A stretch of 64,000 nt of DNA from Aralia elata (lineage: Eukaryota > Streptophyta > Magnoliopsida > Apiales > Araliaceae): assembly GCA_034770075.1 (NCBI GenBank), contig JAVJAP010000349.1, forward strand, positions 1 through 64,000. Direction: 5' to 3'. Below the pieces are notes generated by a model. That model saw only the letters and a list, made by a program, of their open reading frames with translations. It was not told the DNA's origin and did no database searches. Position numbers and translations under genes: made by a program. Below, piece after piece: positions 40,226-51,508 of this stretch (its first letter is position 1; each line of letters opens with the position of its first letter).

Positions 40226-42142
40226 TGTTAGGTTTGTATGTAACGCGAGCATGCAATCAAATTACATAAATATAGCGGAAGCGCGACAAAACGGATTTTA
40301 ATTTTTTTTATACAAACCATCACCATGATCGTTCTTTATGCACAATTATTAATTAAACGAAAGAGATAGAGAATAAGAATTATACCCTTGTAGAATTCTA
40401 GCTTCCTCAGGTACAAGTTCAACTCCAATTCCTTCGCGTTCTCCTTGAATTCAACGGTGTGATTCTTTCCTTTGATCAATGTTAGCCACCCAAGTGTTTG
40501 GCCTCTATAGGTGATCCACCAAGGAATAATACCTATTCAAGAAGATGGGTGTTTGGCAAAACCCTAGTTTTCTATCTCTATAGAAATTGTAAGTACTCTC
40601 CACAATCTAATGCAAGAGTGTGTAACACTAATCTATGATAAGACTTCTCTTATTTATAGATGTAGGAAAACCCCTTCCCTAAACTATTTAGGATTAGGGT
40701 TTCTATTTTAATTAAACTCCTTTAATTATATTCCTAATCCAATTAGGAATTAATGAGAGAGAGTACTTCTATTAATTAATTCTCAATCCCTATTAGGAAT
40801 TAAATAATAGTTATATTAATTAATTCCCAATCCCTATTAGGAATTAAATAATAGTAATATTAATTAATTCCCAATCCCTATTAGGAATTAAATAATAGTA
40901 AATAGTAATAATAATAATAAGACTCCTCTTATTAATTTATATTTTAATATTTTCCAAAATATTAAATAATAAATATTAAGCTATTTAATTTATTCTATCT
41001 CCATAGATTAAATTAAATACACTTAACTTATTATTACAATTATGCTATTTACTTCTTAAATAAATATTTTCCTTTTGCGGTGTGACCCTTTAGGTTCTCC
41101 ATATTAAACCGGTTGTGAATAAATCAATTAGAACAATTCTAATCTTATTTAAATAAATAAATTAAACTATTTAATTCATTTAAATAAATAATATTTATTC
41201 TACAATAAGGGTAAGCCCCCTTAGCGATCAACGACTTTCCAGATAATATAGATTTCAACATTAATCACAAAAGAACCTTTGAGTAAATAGTTACCGTACA
41301 ATTCAATCCTTCTACCATACAATGTCCCAATTAAATATAAGACATGGAATTTCTGTCAAGTCTTATTTTATTTAATTATATGTATTTCGATTCCCAAATG
41401 CACAACTCTAAAATAATGCAAATTAGAAACTCCTTTCTAATTTCATTCTGCCTTGGCCAAGGACTACTGAGTTATCATTTATCGAATCACATAGGACATT
41501 CACATCTTTTACTAGACGTGGTAGATTTCTTTGTTGATCATTCACCTATCTCCATGTACAACTTATTATACCCAATCATAACCCTTTGATATACTCTAAA
41601 GGTCTTAAGGGACATGTCAAAGTATAACTTATCATACACAAGATACTATGATGATCTCAAGTCTAAGGATCACTTGTACTACTATCACTAGAGGAACTCC
41701 TATTGACAGCCGAGTAAAACTCCATTAGGTATTCCTTAGCGAGTCACGTTCAGTGAACTTATTCTCCAATAAGCACCTACATACTTGCTTTAGTGTCTCC
41801 ACACAAATGATTATGAGATCAATCATCCTCTTCATAAGAGCAAGCAACGTATGTACTAATCTATCCGGATTCACTAATCCCCAATTTAGTAATCCAACGA
41901 TTAGGAACAATTTTAGTTTGTGAGCTATCTTGAATTTAGATCTCATTAGCATGATCACCATCATGATTCTAAAAGCATTGCTCAAAACTATGGGTTTATC
42001 ACATTTAATATAACAGCACCATGTAGATAATATAAAATGCCTTTTAATAAAAATCAATTCCTTTATTAAATAAATGAATAAGATTACAAAGTATATGCTA
42101 CATCATATCAAATATGATTGGCTTGTGTGCATACTACTTTCA
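40226..42142 (-). repeat. copia LTR 2 (shared middle LTR)
   Basis: 1917 bp, with the same termini as LTR 1. It serves at once as 5' LTR of the left unit and 3' LTR of the right unit: a primer binding site lies on its left and a polypurine tract on its right. It has no target duplication of its own. Small differences from LTR 1 include gcctctatagg for gcctctagagg, and a few single-base length differences in T and A runs. Confidence 0.95.
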
Positions 42143-42157
42143 ATCTCCCACTTGCAC

Positions 42158-42639
42158 TAAAGCCAATCGCCATGGTATCTAATACCCATCTTCTCTAAGT
42201 GACGATCAAAACTGCTGTTGAGTTAAAGCTTTAGTAAATGGATCTGCAATGTTGTCTTGAGAGTCCACACGCTCCAGGGTGACATCTCCTCTTTCAATGA
42301 TCTCTCTAATCAAATGAAACCGCCGCAAACACGTGTTTTGGATTTCTGATGAGACCTGGGTTCCTTAGCCTGCGCAACAGCTCCGTTGTTGTCACAGAAT
42401 AAAGGTACGGCTCCTCTAATGCTAGGAACCACTCCAAGTTCAGTTATGAACTTCTTCATCCAAACAGCTTCCTTTGCAGCTTCACTTGCAGCTATGTACT
42501 CTGCCTCTGTCACTGAATCAGCAACTGTTTGCTGCTTGGAACTCTTCCAACTCACTGCGCCACCGTTTAAGGTAAACACGTACCCTGAAACGGATTTACT
42601 GTCATCTTGGTCCGTTTGAAAACTTGAGTCTGTATAGCC
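42158..42639 (-). pseudogene. copia RNase H, right unit
   Basis: The same RNase H as in the left unit (TEAEYIAASEAAKEAVWM, LFCDNNGA), but broken at both ends. Upstream, a nonsense change (TAG at about 42640, where the left unit has GAG) separates it from RT. Downstream, extra bases near 42330 (cgcaaacacgtgttttgg against cgcaacacgtgtttgg) destroy the HVLRRFHLIRE segment, and a further extra A lies near 42211. A 42143-42153 polypurine tract follows. Confidence 0.88.
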
Positions 42640-43727
42640 CTATAGTTTCAATTCAGACCCACCGTAGATAAGAAATACATCCTTAGTTCTTCTCAAGTAC
42701 TTTAGGATGTTTTTCACTGCCTTCCAGTGCTCTTCTCCTGGATTCGACTGATATCTGCTTGTTACACTAAGTGCATGAGCGACATCTGGTCTAGTACATA
42801 TCATACCGTACATGATAGATCCTATTGCAGAAGCATAAGGAATCTTACTCATACGGTCTCTCTCCTCAGGTGTCTTTGACTGTTTCTTGGAGAGATGTAT
42901 TCCATGGCTCATCGGCATGAGACCTCTCTTGGAATCTTCCATGCTAAACTTCTTTAGCATCGAGTCAATGTACTTTCCTTGGGTCAAGCCCAGCATCCTT
43001 TTAGATCTATCTCTATAGATCTTTATCCCCAAAATATAGGATGCCTCACCCAAGTCCTTCATGGAGAAGTGTTTAGATAACCAAATTTTGATCGACTGTA
43101 GCATAGGAACATCATTCCTTATCAATAATATGTCATCAACATATAATACAAGGAATGAAATAGCGCTCCCACTAACCTTCTTGTACACGCAAGGTTCATC
43201 CTCATTTTTGATAAAATCAAACTTTTTGATTATCTCATCAAAACAGATGTTCCATCTTCGAGAAGCTTGCTTCAATCCATAAATGGATCGTTGTAGCTTA
43301 CAGACTTGGTTTGTTCCAACCGTTGAAACAAAACCCTCTGACTGTATCATATATACATTTTCCTCATGCTCTCCATTGAGAAAGGTCGTTTTCACGTCCA
43401 TTTGCCAGATCTCGTAGTCATAAAAAGCTGCAATTGCAAGCAAAATCCGAATAGACTTGAGCATAGATACTGGTGAGAAGGTTTCATTATAGTCAACTCC
43501 TTGTCTTTTTTGAAACCTTTTGCAACCAGTCGGGCCTTATAGGTCTCTACCTTGCCATCTGCCCCAGTCTTTCTCTTAAAGACCCATTTACACCCAATAG
43601 GCTTAATGCCCTCAGGTGGTGAAACCAAAGTCCATACTTGGTTTTCATACATGGAGTCCATCTCGGATTTCATGGCTTCTAGCCATTTCTCTGAGTCATT
43701 ACTACTCATAGCCTCTTCGTAAGTCAA
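42640..43727 (-). pseudogene. copia reverse transcriptase, right unit
   Basis: Two frames. 43392-43727 covers the N-terminal RT (WVFKRKTGADG, YKARLVAKGFK) up to a deletion near 43507, where one G of the left unit's tctttgtttg is missing. 42640-43464 (274 codons) continues with QMDVKTTFLNG and the catalytic YVDD at 108-111, here followed by ILLIRND. Amino-acid differences from the left unit (e.g. E to H in GELEENVY) show some drift. It ends at a nonsense codon before RNase H. Confidence 0.9.
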
Positions 43728-44862
43728 TGGATCATCATCATCTATGATGCGTACCTCATCATCATCCTCTATGATGAATCCATACCTCTCAGGTATCTTC
43801 GGTACTCTTCCAGATTTACGAATAGGTAATGGTACAGTAGGTTCTTCTACTTGGTCAGGTACCTGACTTTGATCCGTAGTATTTTGTGGTTCTTGAACTT
43901 CTTCAAGATATATCTTACTCCCACTGACCCCTTCGAGGATAAAACTCCTTTTCCAAGAAGGCAGCGTGTTTTCGCTACAAACACCTTTTGATCATTGGGA
44001 TGATAGAAATAATACCCTACAGTTTCTTTAGGGTATCCCACAAATCTACACTTGTCGGATCTAGTCTTTAGCTTATCTTGTTCAAACCTTTTGACATAAG
44101 CTGGACAACCCCAAGTCTTAACATACTTAAGATTTGGTTTCCTCCCTGTCCATATCTCATATGGGGTCTTTGGGATGGATTTGGTAGGTACCTTGTTAAG
44201 TAGATATGCAGCCATTTCTAGGGCATAACCCCAGAATGATACTGGAAGGTCGGTAAAACTCATCATGGAACGAACCATGTCCAACAATGTTCGATTTCTC
44301 CTTTCAGATACACCATTCAACTGTGGCGTTCCTGGTGGAGTCCATTGTGAGATTATACCATTTTCTTTGAGACAATTGAGAAACTCATTGGTCAAGTATT
44401 CCCCTCCTCGATCCGATCGAAGAATCTTAATATTTTTACCAGTTTGTTTCTCTACTTCACTTCTGAATTCTTTGAACTTTTCAAACGATTCAGATTTGTA
44501 TTTCATTAAATACACATATCCAAATCTAGAATGATCATCAGTGAAAGTAAATAAAATAAGAATACCCTCCTCGTGCATTCGTTGTCATAGGTCCACAAAC
44601 GTCTGTGTGTACCAATGCTAACAACTCTGTAACTCTTTCTCCTTTTCCACTAAAAGGAGATTTTAGTCATCTTACCCATGAGACAAGATTCACAAGATGG
44701 ATATGATTCATAATCAGATAGCTCTAAAAGCCCATCTTTATGCAACTTGGTTAATCTTGTTTCATTGATATGACCGAGTCTACAGTGCCACATAAAGGTA
44801 TAATTAACATCATCTCTTTTTCTTTTCTTAGTTTGTTCAATTTGAAGTATATTTTCATGCAA
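43728..44862 (-). pseudogene. copia GAG-pre-integrase and integrase, right unit
   Basis: 44650-44862 holds the zinc region (HCRLGHINETRL ... CESCLMGKM) and ends at an extra T near 44662. 43847-44578 (243 codons) is an uninterrupted integrase core: TDDHSRFGYVY with the first catalytic aspartate, SDRGGEY with D56, and NGVSERRNRT with E92, giving 35 residues between the second and third acidic positions. It runs on through GYALEMAAYLLNKVP, EIWTGRKP and CRFVGYP before an extra T near 43975. Integrase is better preserved here than in the left unit. Confidence 0.9.
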
Positions 44863-44863
44863 G

Positions 44864-46118
44864 TCAAGTATATAAAGTCCATTCAGTAGGTTCCCAACAC
44901 CATATAAAACATTTTTTATTATAAATAGAACAACTGTTGTTCTTTATTATAATATCAAAACCATCCATATCCAATACAGAAATTGAAATAATGTTTCTAA
45001 TGAGTGTCGGAACATAATAACAATTATTTAAACTAATGAACTTTCCCGAAGGCAGTGCTAAACAATAAGTCCCTACAGCTAATGCAGCAACCTTTGCTCC
45101 ATTTCCTACTCGTAGGACGACTTCATCCTTGTTCAGCTTTCTACTTCTGCTTAGTCCCTGCATATTATTACATATGTGAGAACCACAACCGGTATCCAAT
45201 ACCCAAGTAGAATTTTGACTTTCAGAAAAATTAATTTCAATCATGAACAAACCTAGATCAGAAGTCGAAGCTTCTCCAAGCTTCTTTTGGTCCGCAAGAT
45301 ACTGCTTGCAGTTCCTCTTCCAATGTCCCGGCTTGTTGCAGTGGTAGCAAACTCCTTTGCTATCTGGATCAGGTTTCTTCTTATCCTTTCTCTTCGCCTT
45401 GCCCTTAGCCTTCTTGTCTTTCTTCTTTTCAGAAGATACCTTGGGCCTCTTCCTTTTCTTGGAAGAATCATCCACCAGTAAGACTTGGTTCTTGTTGGAT
45501 GAGAAGTGACCTTCAGCTGTTTTCAACATGTTAAGTAACTCAGGCAAGCTGACGTCCAACTTATTCATGTGAAAATTCACAACAAATTGTGAGAAGGTGT
45601 CCGGGAGTGACTGCAAGATCAAATCTTGGCTTAACTCCCCATCCATCACGAACCCAAGCTGTCCAAGTTGTTCAATCAGATTGATCATCTTAAGAACATG
45701 AGTCTCAACAGCAGTGCCCTCGGTCATACGAGATCGGAAGAGCTCCTTAGATATCTGATATCTAGCAGTCCTACTTTGCTCACCATACAACTCTTTGAGG
45801 TGCAGTAATATAGTAGGAGCATCCATAGTTTCATGCTGACGCTGAAGCTCGTTACTCATGGATGCGAGCATGATGCATTGAGCCAAGATTGCATCATCTT
45901 GCCACTTTCTAAAAGTAGCAATCTCTTCCTCAGAGGCTGTTGTTTCTTCTTCTGCAACATTTGCAGGGACTGGCGAATTTAGGACATAAGAAATCTTTTC
46001 AGCAGTGAGAACAATTCTCAGATTCCTTAACCAGTCCGTGTAATTCGTAAATCGGTTATGTTATCCAGGTCAGTTTGTTAGCATCAAGTATGCTACGCAG
46101 TGATAGTGAGTTTGACAT
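44864..46118 (-). pseudogene. copia gag and protease, right unit
   Basis: The start is taken at 46118, matching the left unit. About 45 bp in, at about 46047-46066, a short replacement (cgtaaatcggttatgttatcc where the left unit has cggtccgg) disrupts the N-terminal LTGPNYTDW region. From about 45990 to 44864 one long frame runs through gag (no stop at the position broken in the left unit), the basic stretch, the CCHC knuckle CYHCNKPGHWKRNC and directly into protease LDTGCGSHICN. Here gag and protease share a frame, which shows that the left unit's gag-protease frameshift is a secondary break. It ends at an extra T near 44915. Confidence 0.9.
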
Positions 46119-47699
46119 TTTTTAAATTCTGCATGTGAAATAGACAACATTTTAGCATACATTCATTTAATTAATTACCAAAATAAATTAGGTCTTTATT
46201 TTAAATTGGTATCTCCCACTATTTTCATCAAACTATATTACCCTCATTATATAGTTTCGGCAAATCTAATTAAAGATTTGCTAGTGAGAATAAGGATCCC
46301 ATTTCAAATGTATATAGCCTTGTGTGACACAACAAACTATATATAAATAAATAGGTAGACAACTATTGTCAATTACATCACTATGTAACTCCTTGTATTT
46401 TGCCTCTTAGATTATTTTGATCAAGTGTGACACATCCGAATCAAAATTATCTAAGTTAAGTCCAACCTAGCACTTCCATATATTCGAAAGAAAAACACTG
46501 TCCTTGTGTGACACAACAAAACAGTATCGTTCAGTCTATGTATAAGCATCAAATGTGATAAAGCAACATCTTAAATATTTAATACTTGCCTTGTGTGACA
46601 CAACAAACTCATATTAAATATTTAATACTCTATCGTTTTACCATGCTAGAAGGCGACGTTCGATATTCCAAATATCTTTGAACGCTTAGGACTTAATATA
46701 ATTACTTTGAGGGATTTGTTATTATTAGTCTCATCTTGTTTAGCGCGCATGCACATATATATATAAAATACGCGTCATATTATTTTACATGCGAAGCATG
46801 TTGGATAATATATAATATATATATATAATAAGCATGCACATATAGAATACTATATTCTACCTGGATTGATTATGGACTTTTATTCTAGTTTGGTTCACTA
46901 GAGCCACCAAGTGAACCAAAAGGTCAAACCTAGGGTGCAAGAATTAAATTTAAATATAACTATTACATTTAAACCCGGGCTCCATTACAAACGGGTCTTC
47001 AAGCGCTCCTTGCTCCTTGGTCTCCAATTCTTCAAAATTTAATTCTAACTAATCCTATTACAAAAACTATTTACATTAAATAGAAACCTTGATCAGCAGT
47101 CAAGGAGAAGTACATAGAAGGGAGATAGAATTTACATTAAGAAAAAATTAGAGAAGACGAGGTACGCAGACCCCATTTATAAAAACCCATACATTCAAGC
47201 ATCCTCTAAAATAATTCCAATCACACATTGGTCTATAGTCCATAAACAATCCCTATTTATTATCATACATATCTCTATATGTATCAATAAATAACATTCA
47301 TCTCATGAATAATAAAATCATTCTATATATATACGAGTATCATTTAATGGGCAATTTTAAGTTGCATGAAATCCAATTTCAAGATTAAAATAAACTCTTT
47401 ATTTTAATTATAAAATTATTAAGAATATTATATATATACATATATATATATATTTATATATATAATATGTAATCATGTGATATGTATATATATATATATA
47501 AATCTGTTACTATATATTATATATATATATATATATATAATATATGTAATCCATTACTAATCACCCATTTAATTAAATCAAGTGATTTCGTTTTTCATAA
47601 AATAATAATTTTACACAACTAATTATGCCCAATAAATTATTCTAAATACATACCCATATATAAATAGAATCAAAACAATTAATAATTCGCATAAAGATT
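46119..47699 (-). other. copia 5' leader, right unit
   Basis: Near-identical counterpart of the left leader: no coding frame supported, the ttgtgtgacacaa dyad at about 46320, 46503 and 46590, and a shortened AT microsatellite at about 47425-47542. Here the first motif copy is perfect (ccttgtgtgacacaac at 46319), while the left unit has a degraded one at 38717. Confidence 0.8.
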
Positions 47700-47714
47700 G
47701 GCTCTTGATACCAC
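47700..47714 (-). promoter_or_regulatory. primer binding site, right copia unit
   Basis: Minus-strand TGGTATCAAGAGCC next to the end of LTR 3, identical to the left unit's site and similar to the complement of the initiator tRNA-Met 3' end. Confidence 0.82.
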
Positions 47715-49626
47715 TGTTAGGTTTGTATGTAACGCGAGCATGCAATCAAATTACATAAATATAGCGGAAGCGCGACAAAACGGATTTTAATTTTTTTATA
47801 CAAACCATCACCATGATCGTTCTTTATGCACAATTATTAATTAAACGAAAGAGATAGAGAATAAGAATTATACCCTTGTAGAATTCTAGCTTCCTCAGGT
47901 ACAAGTTCAACTCCAATTCCTTCGCGTTCTCCTTGAATTCAACGGTGTGATTCTTTCCTTTGATCAATGTTAGCCACCCAAGTGTTTGGCCTCTAGAGGT
48001 GATCCACCAAGGAATAATACCTATTCAAGAAGATGGGTGTTTGGCAAAACCCTAGTTTTCTATCTCTATAGAAATTGTAAGTACTCTCCACAATCTAATG
48101 CAAGAGTGTGTAACACTAATCTATGATAAAACTTCTCTTATTTATAGATGTAGGAAAAACCCCTTCCCTAAACTATTTAGGATTAGGGTTTCTATTTTAA
48201 TTAAACTCCTTTAATTATATTCCTAATCCAATTAGGAATTAATGAGAGAGAGTACTTCTATTAATTAATTCTCAATCCCTATTAGGAATTAAATAATAGT
48301 TATATTAATTAATTCCCAATCCCTATTAGGAATTAAATAATAGTAATATTAATTAATTCCCAATCCCTATTAGGAATTAAATAATAGTAATAGTAATAAT
48401 AATAATAAGACTCCTCTTATTAATTTATATTTAATATTTCCAAAATATTAAATAATAAATATTAAGCTATTTAATTTATTCTATCTCCATAGATTAAATT
48501 AAATACACTTAACTTATTATTACAATTATGCTATTTACTTCTTAAATAAATATTTTCCTTTTGCGGTGTGACCCTTTAGGTTCTCCATATTAAACCGGTT
48601 GTGAATAAATCAATTAGAACAATTCTAATCTTATTTAAATAAATAAATTAAACTATTTAATTCATTTAAATAAATAATATTTATTCTACAATAAGGGTAA
48701 GCCCCCTTAGCGATCAACGACTTTCCAGATAATATAGATTTCAACATTAATCACAAAAGAACCTTTGAGTAAATAGTTACCGTACAATTCAATCCTTCTA
48801 CCATACAATGTCCCAATTAAATATAAGACATGGAATTTCTGTCAAGTCTTATTTTATTTAATTATATGTATTTCGATTCCCAAATGCACAACTCTAAATA
48901 ATGCAAATTAGAAACTCCTTTCTAATTTTCATTCTGCCTTGGCCAAGGACTACTGAGTTATCATTTATCGAATCACATAGGACATTCACATCTTTTACTA
49001 GACGTGGTAGATTCTTTGTTGATCATTCACCTATCTCCATGTACAACTTATTATACCCAATCATACCCTTTGATATACCCTAAAGGTCTTAAGAGACATG
49101 TCAAAGTATAACTTATCATACACAAGATACTATGATGATCTCAAGTCTAAGGATCACTTGTACTACTATCACTAGAGGAACTCCTATTGACAGCCGAGTA
49201 AAACTCCATTAGGTATTCCTTAGCGAGTCACGTTCAGTGAACTTATTCTCCAATAAGCACCTACATACTTGCTTTAGTGTCTCCACACAAATGATTATGA
49301 GATCAATCATCCTCTTCATAAGAGCAAGCAACGTATGTACTAATCTATCCGGATTCAGTAATCCCCAATTTAGTAATCCAACGATTAGGAACAATTTTAG
49401 TTTGTGAGCTATCTTGAATTTAGATCTCATTAGCATTATCACCATCATGATTCTAAAAGCATTGCTCAAAACTATGGGTTTATCACATTTAATATAACAG
49501 CACCATGTAGATAATATAAAATGCCTTTTAATAAAAATCAATTCCTTTATTAAATAAATGAATAAGATTACAAAGTATATGCTACATCATATCAAATATG
49601 ATTGGCTTGTGTGCATACTACTTTCA
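47715..49626 (-). repeat. copia LTR 3 (5' LTR of the right unit)
   Basis: 1912 bp, tgttaggtttg to tactactttca. Followed immediately by ccaag (49627-49631), the same five bases that precede LTR 1. It carries a few private differences such as gatatacccta for gatatactcta, gattcagtaat for gattcactaat and tagcattatc for tagcatgatc. As the outermost 5' LTR it would hold the promoter for transcription toward lower coordinates. Confidence 0.95.
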
Positions 49627-51098
49627 CCAAGCACCTAGTATGAAATAAATTTTCACGCTGCTCGCTGCTTTCCTCCTTCACTTGTGCACTCAGCACCCGT
49701 CTCATCACTAAAACTTCCCCACATATTGCAACTTCCTTGTCTTCCACCTCCTCCAACGGTGGCATAGAATCAGTATCACTGTCTTCCTCCTCGGTCTCTA
49801 TATCACCATTATCAAGTAACAACATGGTCCGTTGATTTGGACATTAACTCGCAATATGGCCCTTACCGTGACACTTAAAACATTTAATATCACGATTACG
49901 ACTAAAGGAAGGTAGTTCAGTTTTACCTTGCATTCCACGGTTAGTATCGGTTTTAATCTCCACCTTGGGCTTGACTACAGCTGGTTTCTCCTCTCGCTTA
50001 CCCGCATTAGATTTCCATGATGAACCCGAAATAGGTATCGATCGTTGGTTACCTCTCCTCTTAAGCTGTTTCTCAATCTTGATAGCCATGTGTACCATAT
50101 CCTCCAATACCACGTAATGTTGCCGTTCTACTAAGTCTGCAATCTCCAAATTCAGTCCTGCCGAAAATCTGGCCATTGTTGATTCACTATCCTCATTTAT
50201 AGCTCTAGCCATCAACATCTCCATATCTTTGTAATAATCCTCGACGCTCCGACTACATTGTTTCAAGCTTTGCAAACTCCTAACTATCTCTCGGTGATAG
50301 TAATCTGGAACGAGCCTCTTTTTCATCACTGTCTTCATATCTTCCCAAGTTTCAATTGGACGTTCACCACACCTCCTCCGGCTAATCGTCAACTGATCCC
50401 ACCAAGTAACATCATAAGCTGAGAATTCTGTGGCGGCAAGTTTTACTTTCTTTAGCCCCGAGTAATTATGACGGTCAAATATCCAATCCATCTTCTTTTC
50501 CCACTCTAGATATGCCTCCGGATCACTCCTTCCTTGGTAAGTTGGAATTTTCATTTTCATACTATCCAAGTTATTGTCCTCTCTATCTCGACCCTCTCTA
50601 TCCCTAGGTCCTCGTTGTCTCCGATGTAAGAAATCAGACTCTCCGATGTAACAAGTGGCGCAGTGGTGCAAGCCGCCCTGGGAACGAACCGTAAACCCGG
50701 ACGACTCAGGATAGACTCCCACTAGCAACACTTGGAGGGACACTAATAATGCTCCGCTGTGGCCACGGGGACGCGGGTGCAAACCCGTATGAAAAGGCTG
50801 ACCCGGGTTCGGCGGGATTAGTCCGGATGCGTCCGGAAAACCCACGGTTAACAAAAAAAAAATCAGTTTCTTCCACCCTAGCTCCTCTTTACTAAGCTAC
50901 CCTTTTTTGTTGAGTTCCCTAGCGGTTTTGAGAAGATTCTCCCCGAATAACGCTTAATTGGTCCAAGCGCTCATGCACATGTTCCATTGTCATATCCAAC
51001 CTCTTACCCCATTCCTTATTCATGGCCTCAATCATCAACTTCATATCGGCTGACAATGAAGATTTTACAAAAGTTCCCTTATCCTTTGAGTTAGACAT
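49627..51098 (-). pseudogene. gypsy gag, interrupted by a SINE and by copia
   Basis: The probable start is the ATG at 51098 (MSNSKDKGTFVKSS), a 59-codon piece ending in a stop at 50919-50921. The SINE at 50638-50859 then separates it from the main gag body. That body (about 50637-49844) has SMKMKIPTYQGRSDPEAYLEWEKKMDWIF-type retrotransposon gag sequence in overlapping segments and the CCHC knuckle CFKCHGKGHIAS, where a TAA replaces the expected CAA just before the final cysteine. The frame continues through an acidic segment (49632-49843) to the copia junction and resumes at 32654 as protease. An apparent ORF starting inside the SINE is a chance fusion. At least two stops plus two insertions inactivate it. 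Confidence 0.88.
50638..50859 (+). mobile_element. tRNA-derived SINE inside gypsy gag
   Basis: A 222-bp insertion with the 7-bp duplication aaatcag (50631-50637, 50860-50866). Near its start it has a box A-like gtggcgcagtggtgcaagc and then ggaacgaaccgtaaaccc, weakly like box B. Together these indicate an RNA polymerase III promoter of tRNA type. The 3' end is cccacggttaacaaaaaaaa. It is oriented opposite to the gypsy gag. A 5'-truncated relative lies in the LINE at 58950-59014. Confidence 0.88.
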
Positions 51099-51508
51099 AT
51101 TTCCTGCAAAACAGAAGTTAGTAGCAAAATATTTTCCTCACCACTCCCTTACGTGTTTCGCTCGATTAATGTTTCACTCGTGTATCACTCAATAGGCTTT
51201 TTACCTCAATTGATCTCACCACTAAGCCTTTTACCTCTAATTATTCTCTCTAATAGGTTCTTTTTGAATTTACCTAACAAAATTTCTCGGTTCTACTAAT
51301 CAATTCAAAATAACTTATCACGAACAATATAGTCGGTATGACTAGAAGTAGTAACAATCTTGATTACGGAATTGAAAACGAATTCTACGAACAAATAGAA
51401 ATAACTGAGATAATAATAGAAGTTTCTATACTCCTTTTTTTTTGCTCACAAATTCAACGAAACAATAAAGATAGATACTTAGCTAGAAAACGCAGCTCTG
51501 ATACTAAA
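51099..51508 (-). promoter_or_regulatory. gypsy leader and primer binding site
   Basis: About 410 bp between gag and the 5' LTR, without a supported coding frame. At the LTR edge (51491-51508) the minus strand reads TTTAGTATCAGAGCTGCG. This matches the complement of initiator tRNA-Met (TGGTATCAGAGC) except for one G-to-A change, two bases inside the LTR end TCTATCA. Confidence 0.82.

Larger units (their letters stand above)
32655..49626 (-). mobile_element. Ty1/copia tandem element: LTR-internal-LTR-internal-LTR
   Basis: Three nearly identical LTRs of about 1.9 kb (32655-34564, 40226-42142, 47715-49626) alternate with two internal regions of about 5.6 kb (34565-40225, 42143-47714), all on the minus strand. 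One 5-bp target duplication, ccaag, brackets the whole 16972-bp block (32650-32654, 49627-49631), and none flanks the middle LTR. This points to one insertion that became, or arrived as, a tandem dimer sharing the central LTR. Each internal region has primer binding site, gag, protease, integrase, RT, RNase H and polypurine tract, in copia order. The GVSERRNRTLLDMVRSMM integrase phrase and long LTRs recall the Angela/BARE group; that assignment is tentative. Confidence 0.95.

Noticed and set aside
49844..50854. A 336-codon protein with a novel N-terminus in gypsy gag.
   Set aside because: Its first about 75 codons are antisense SINE sequence; a chance fusion with gag.
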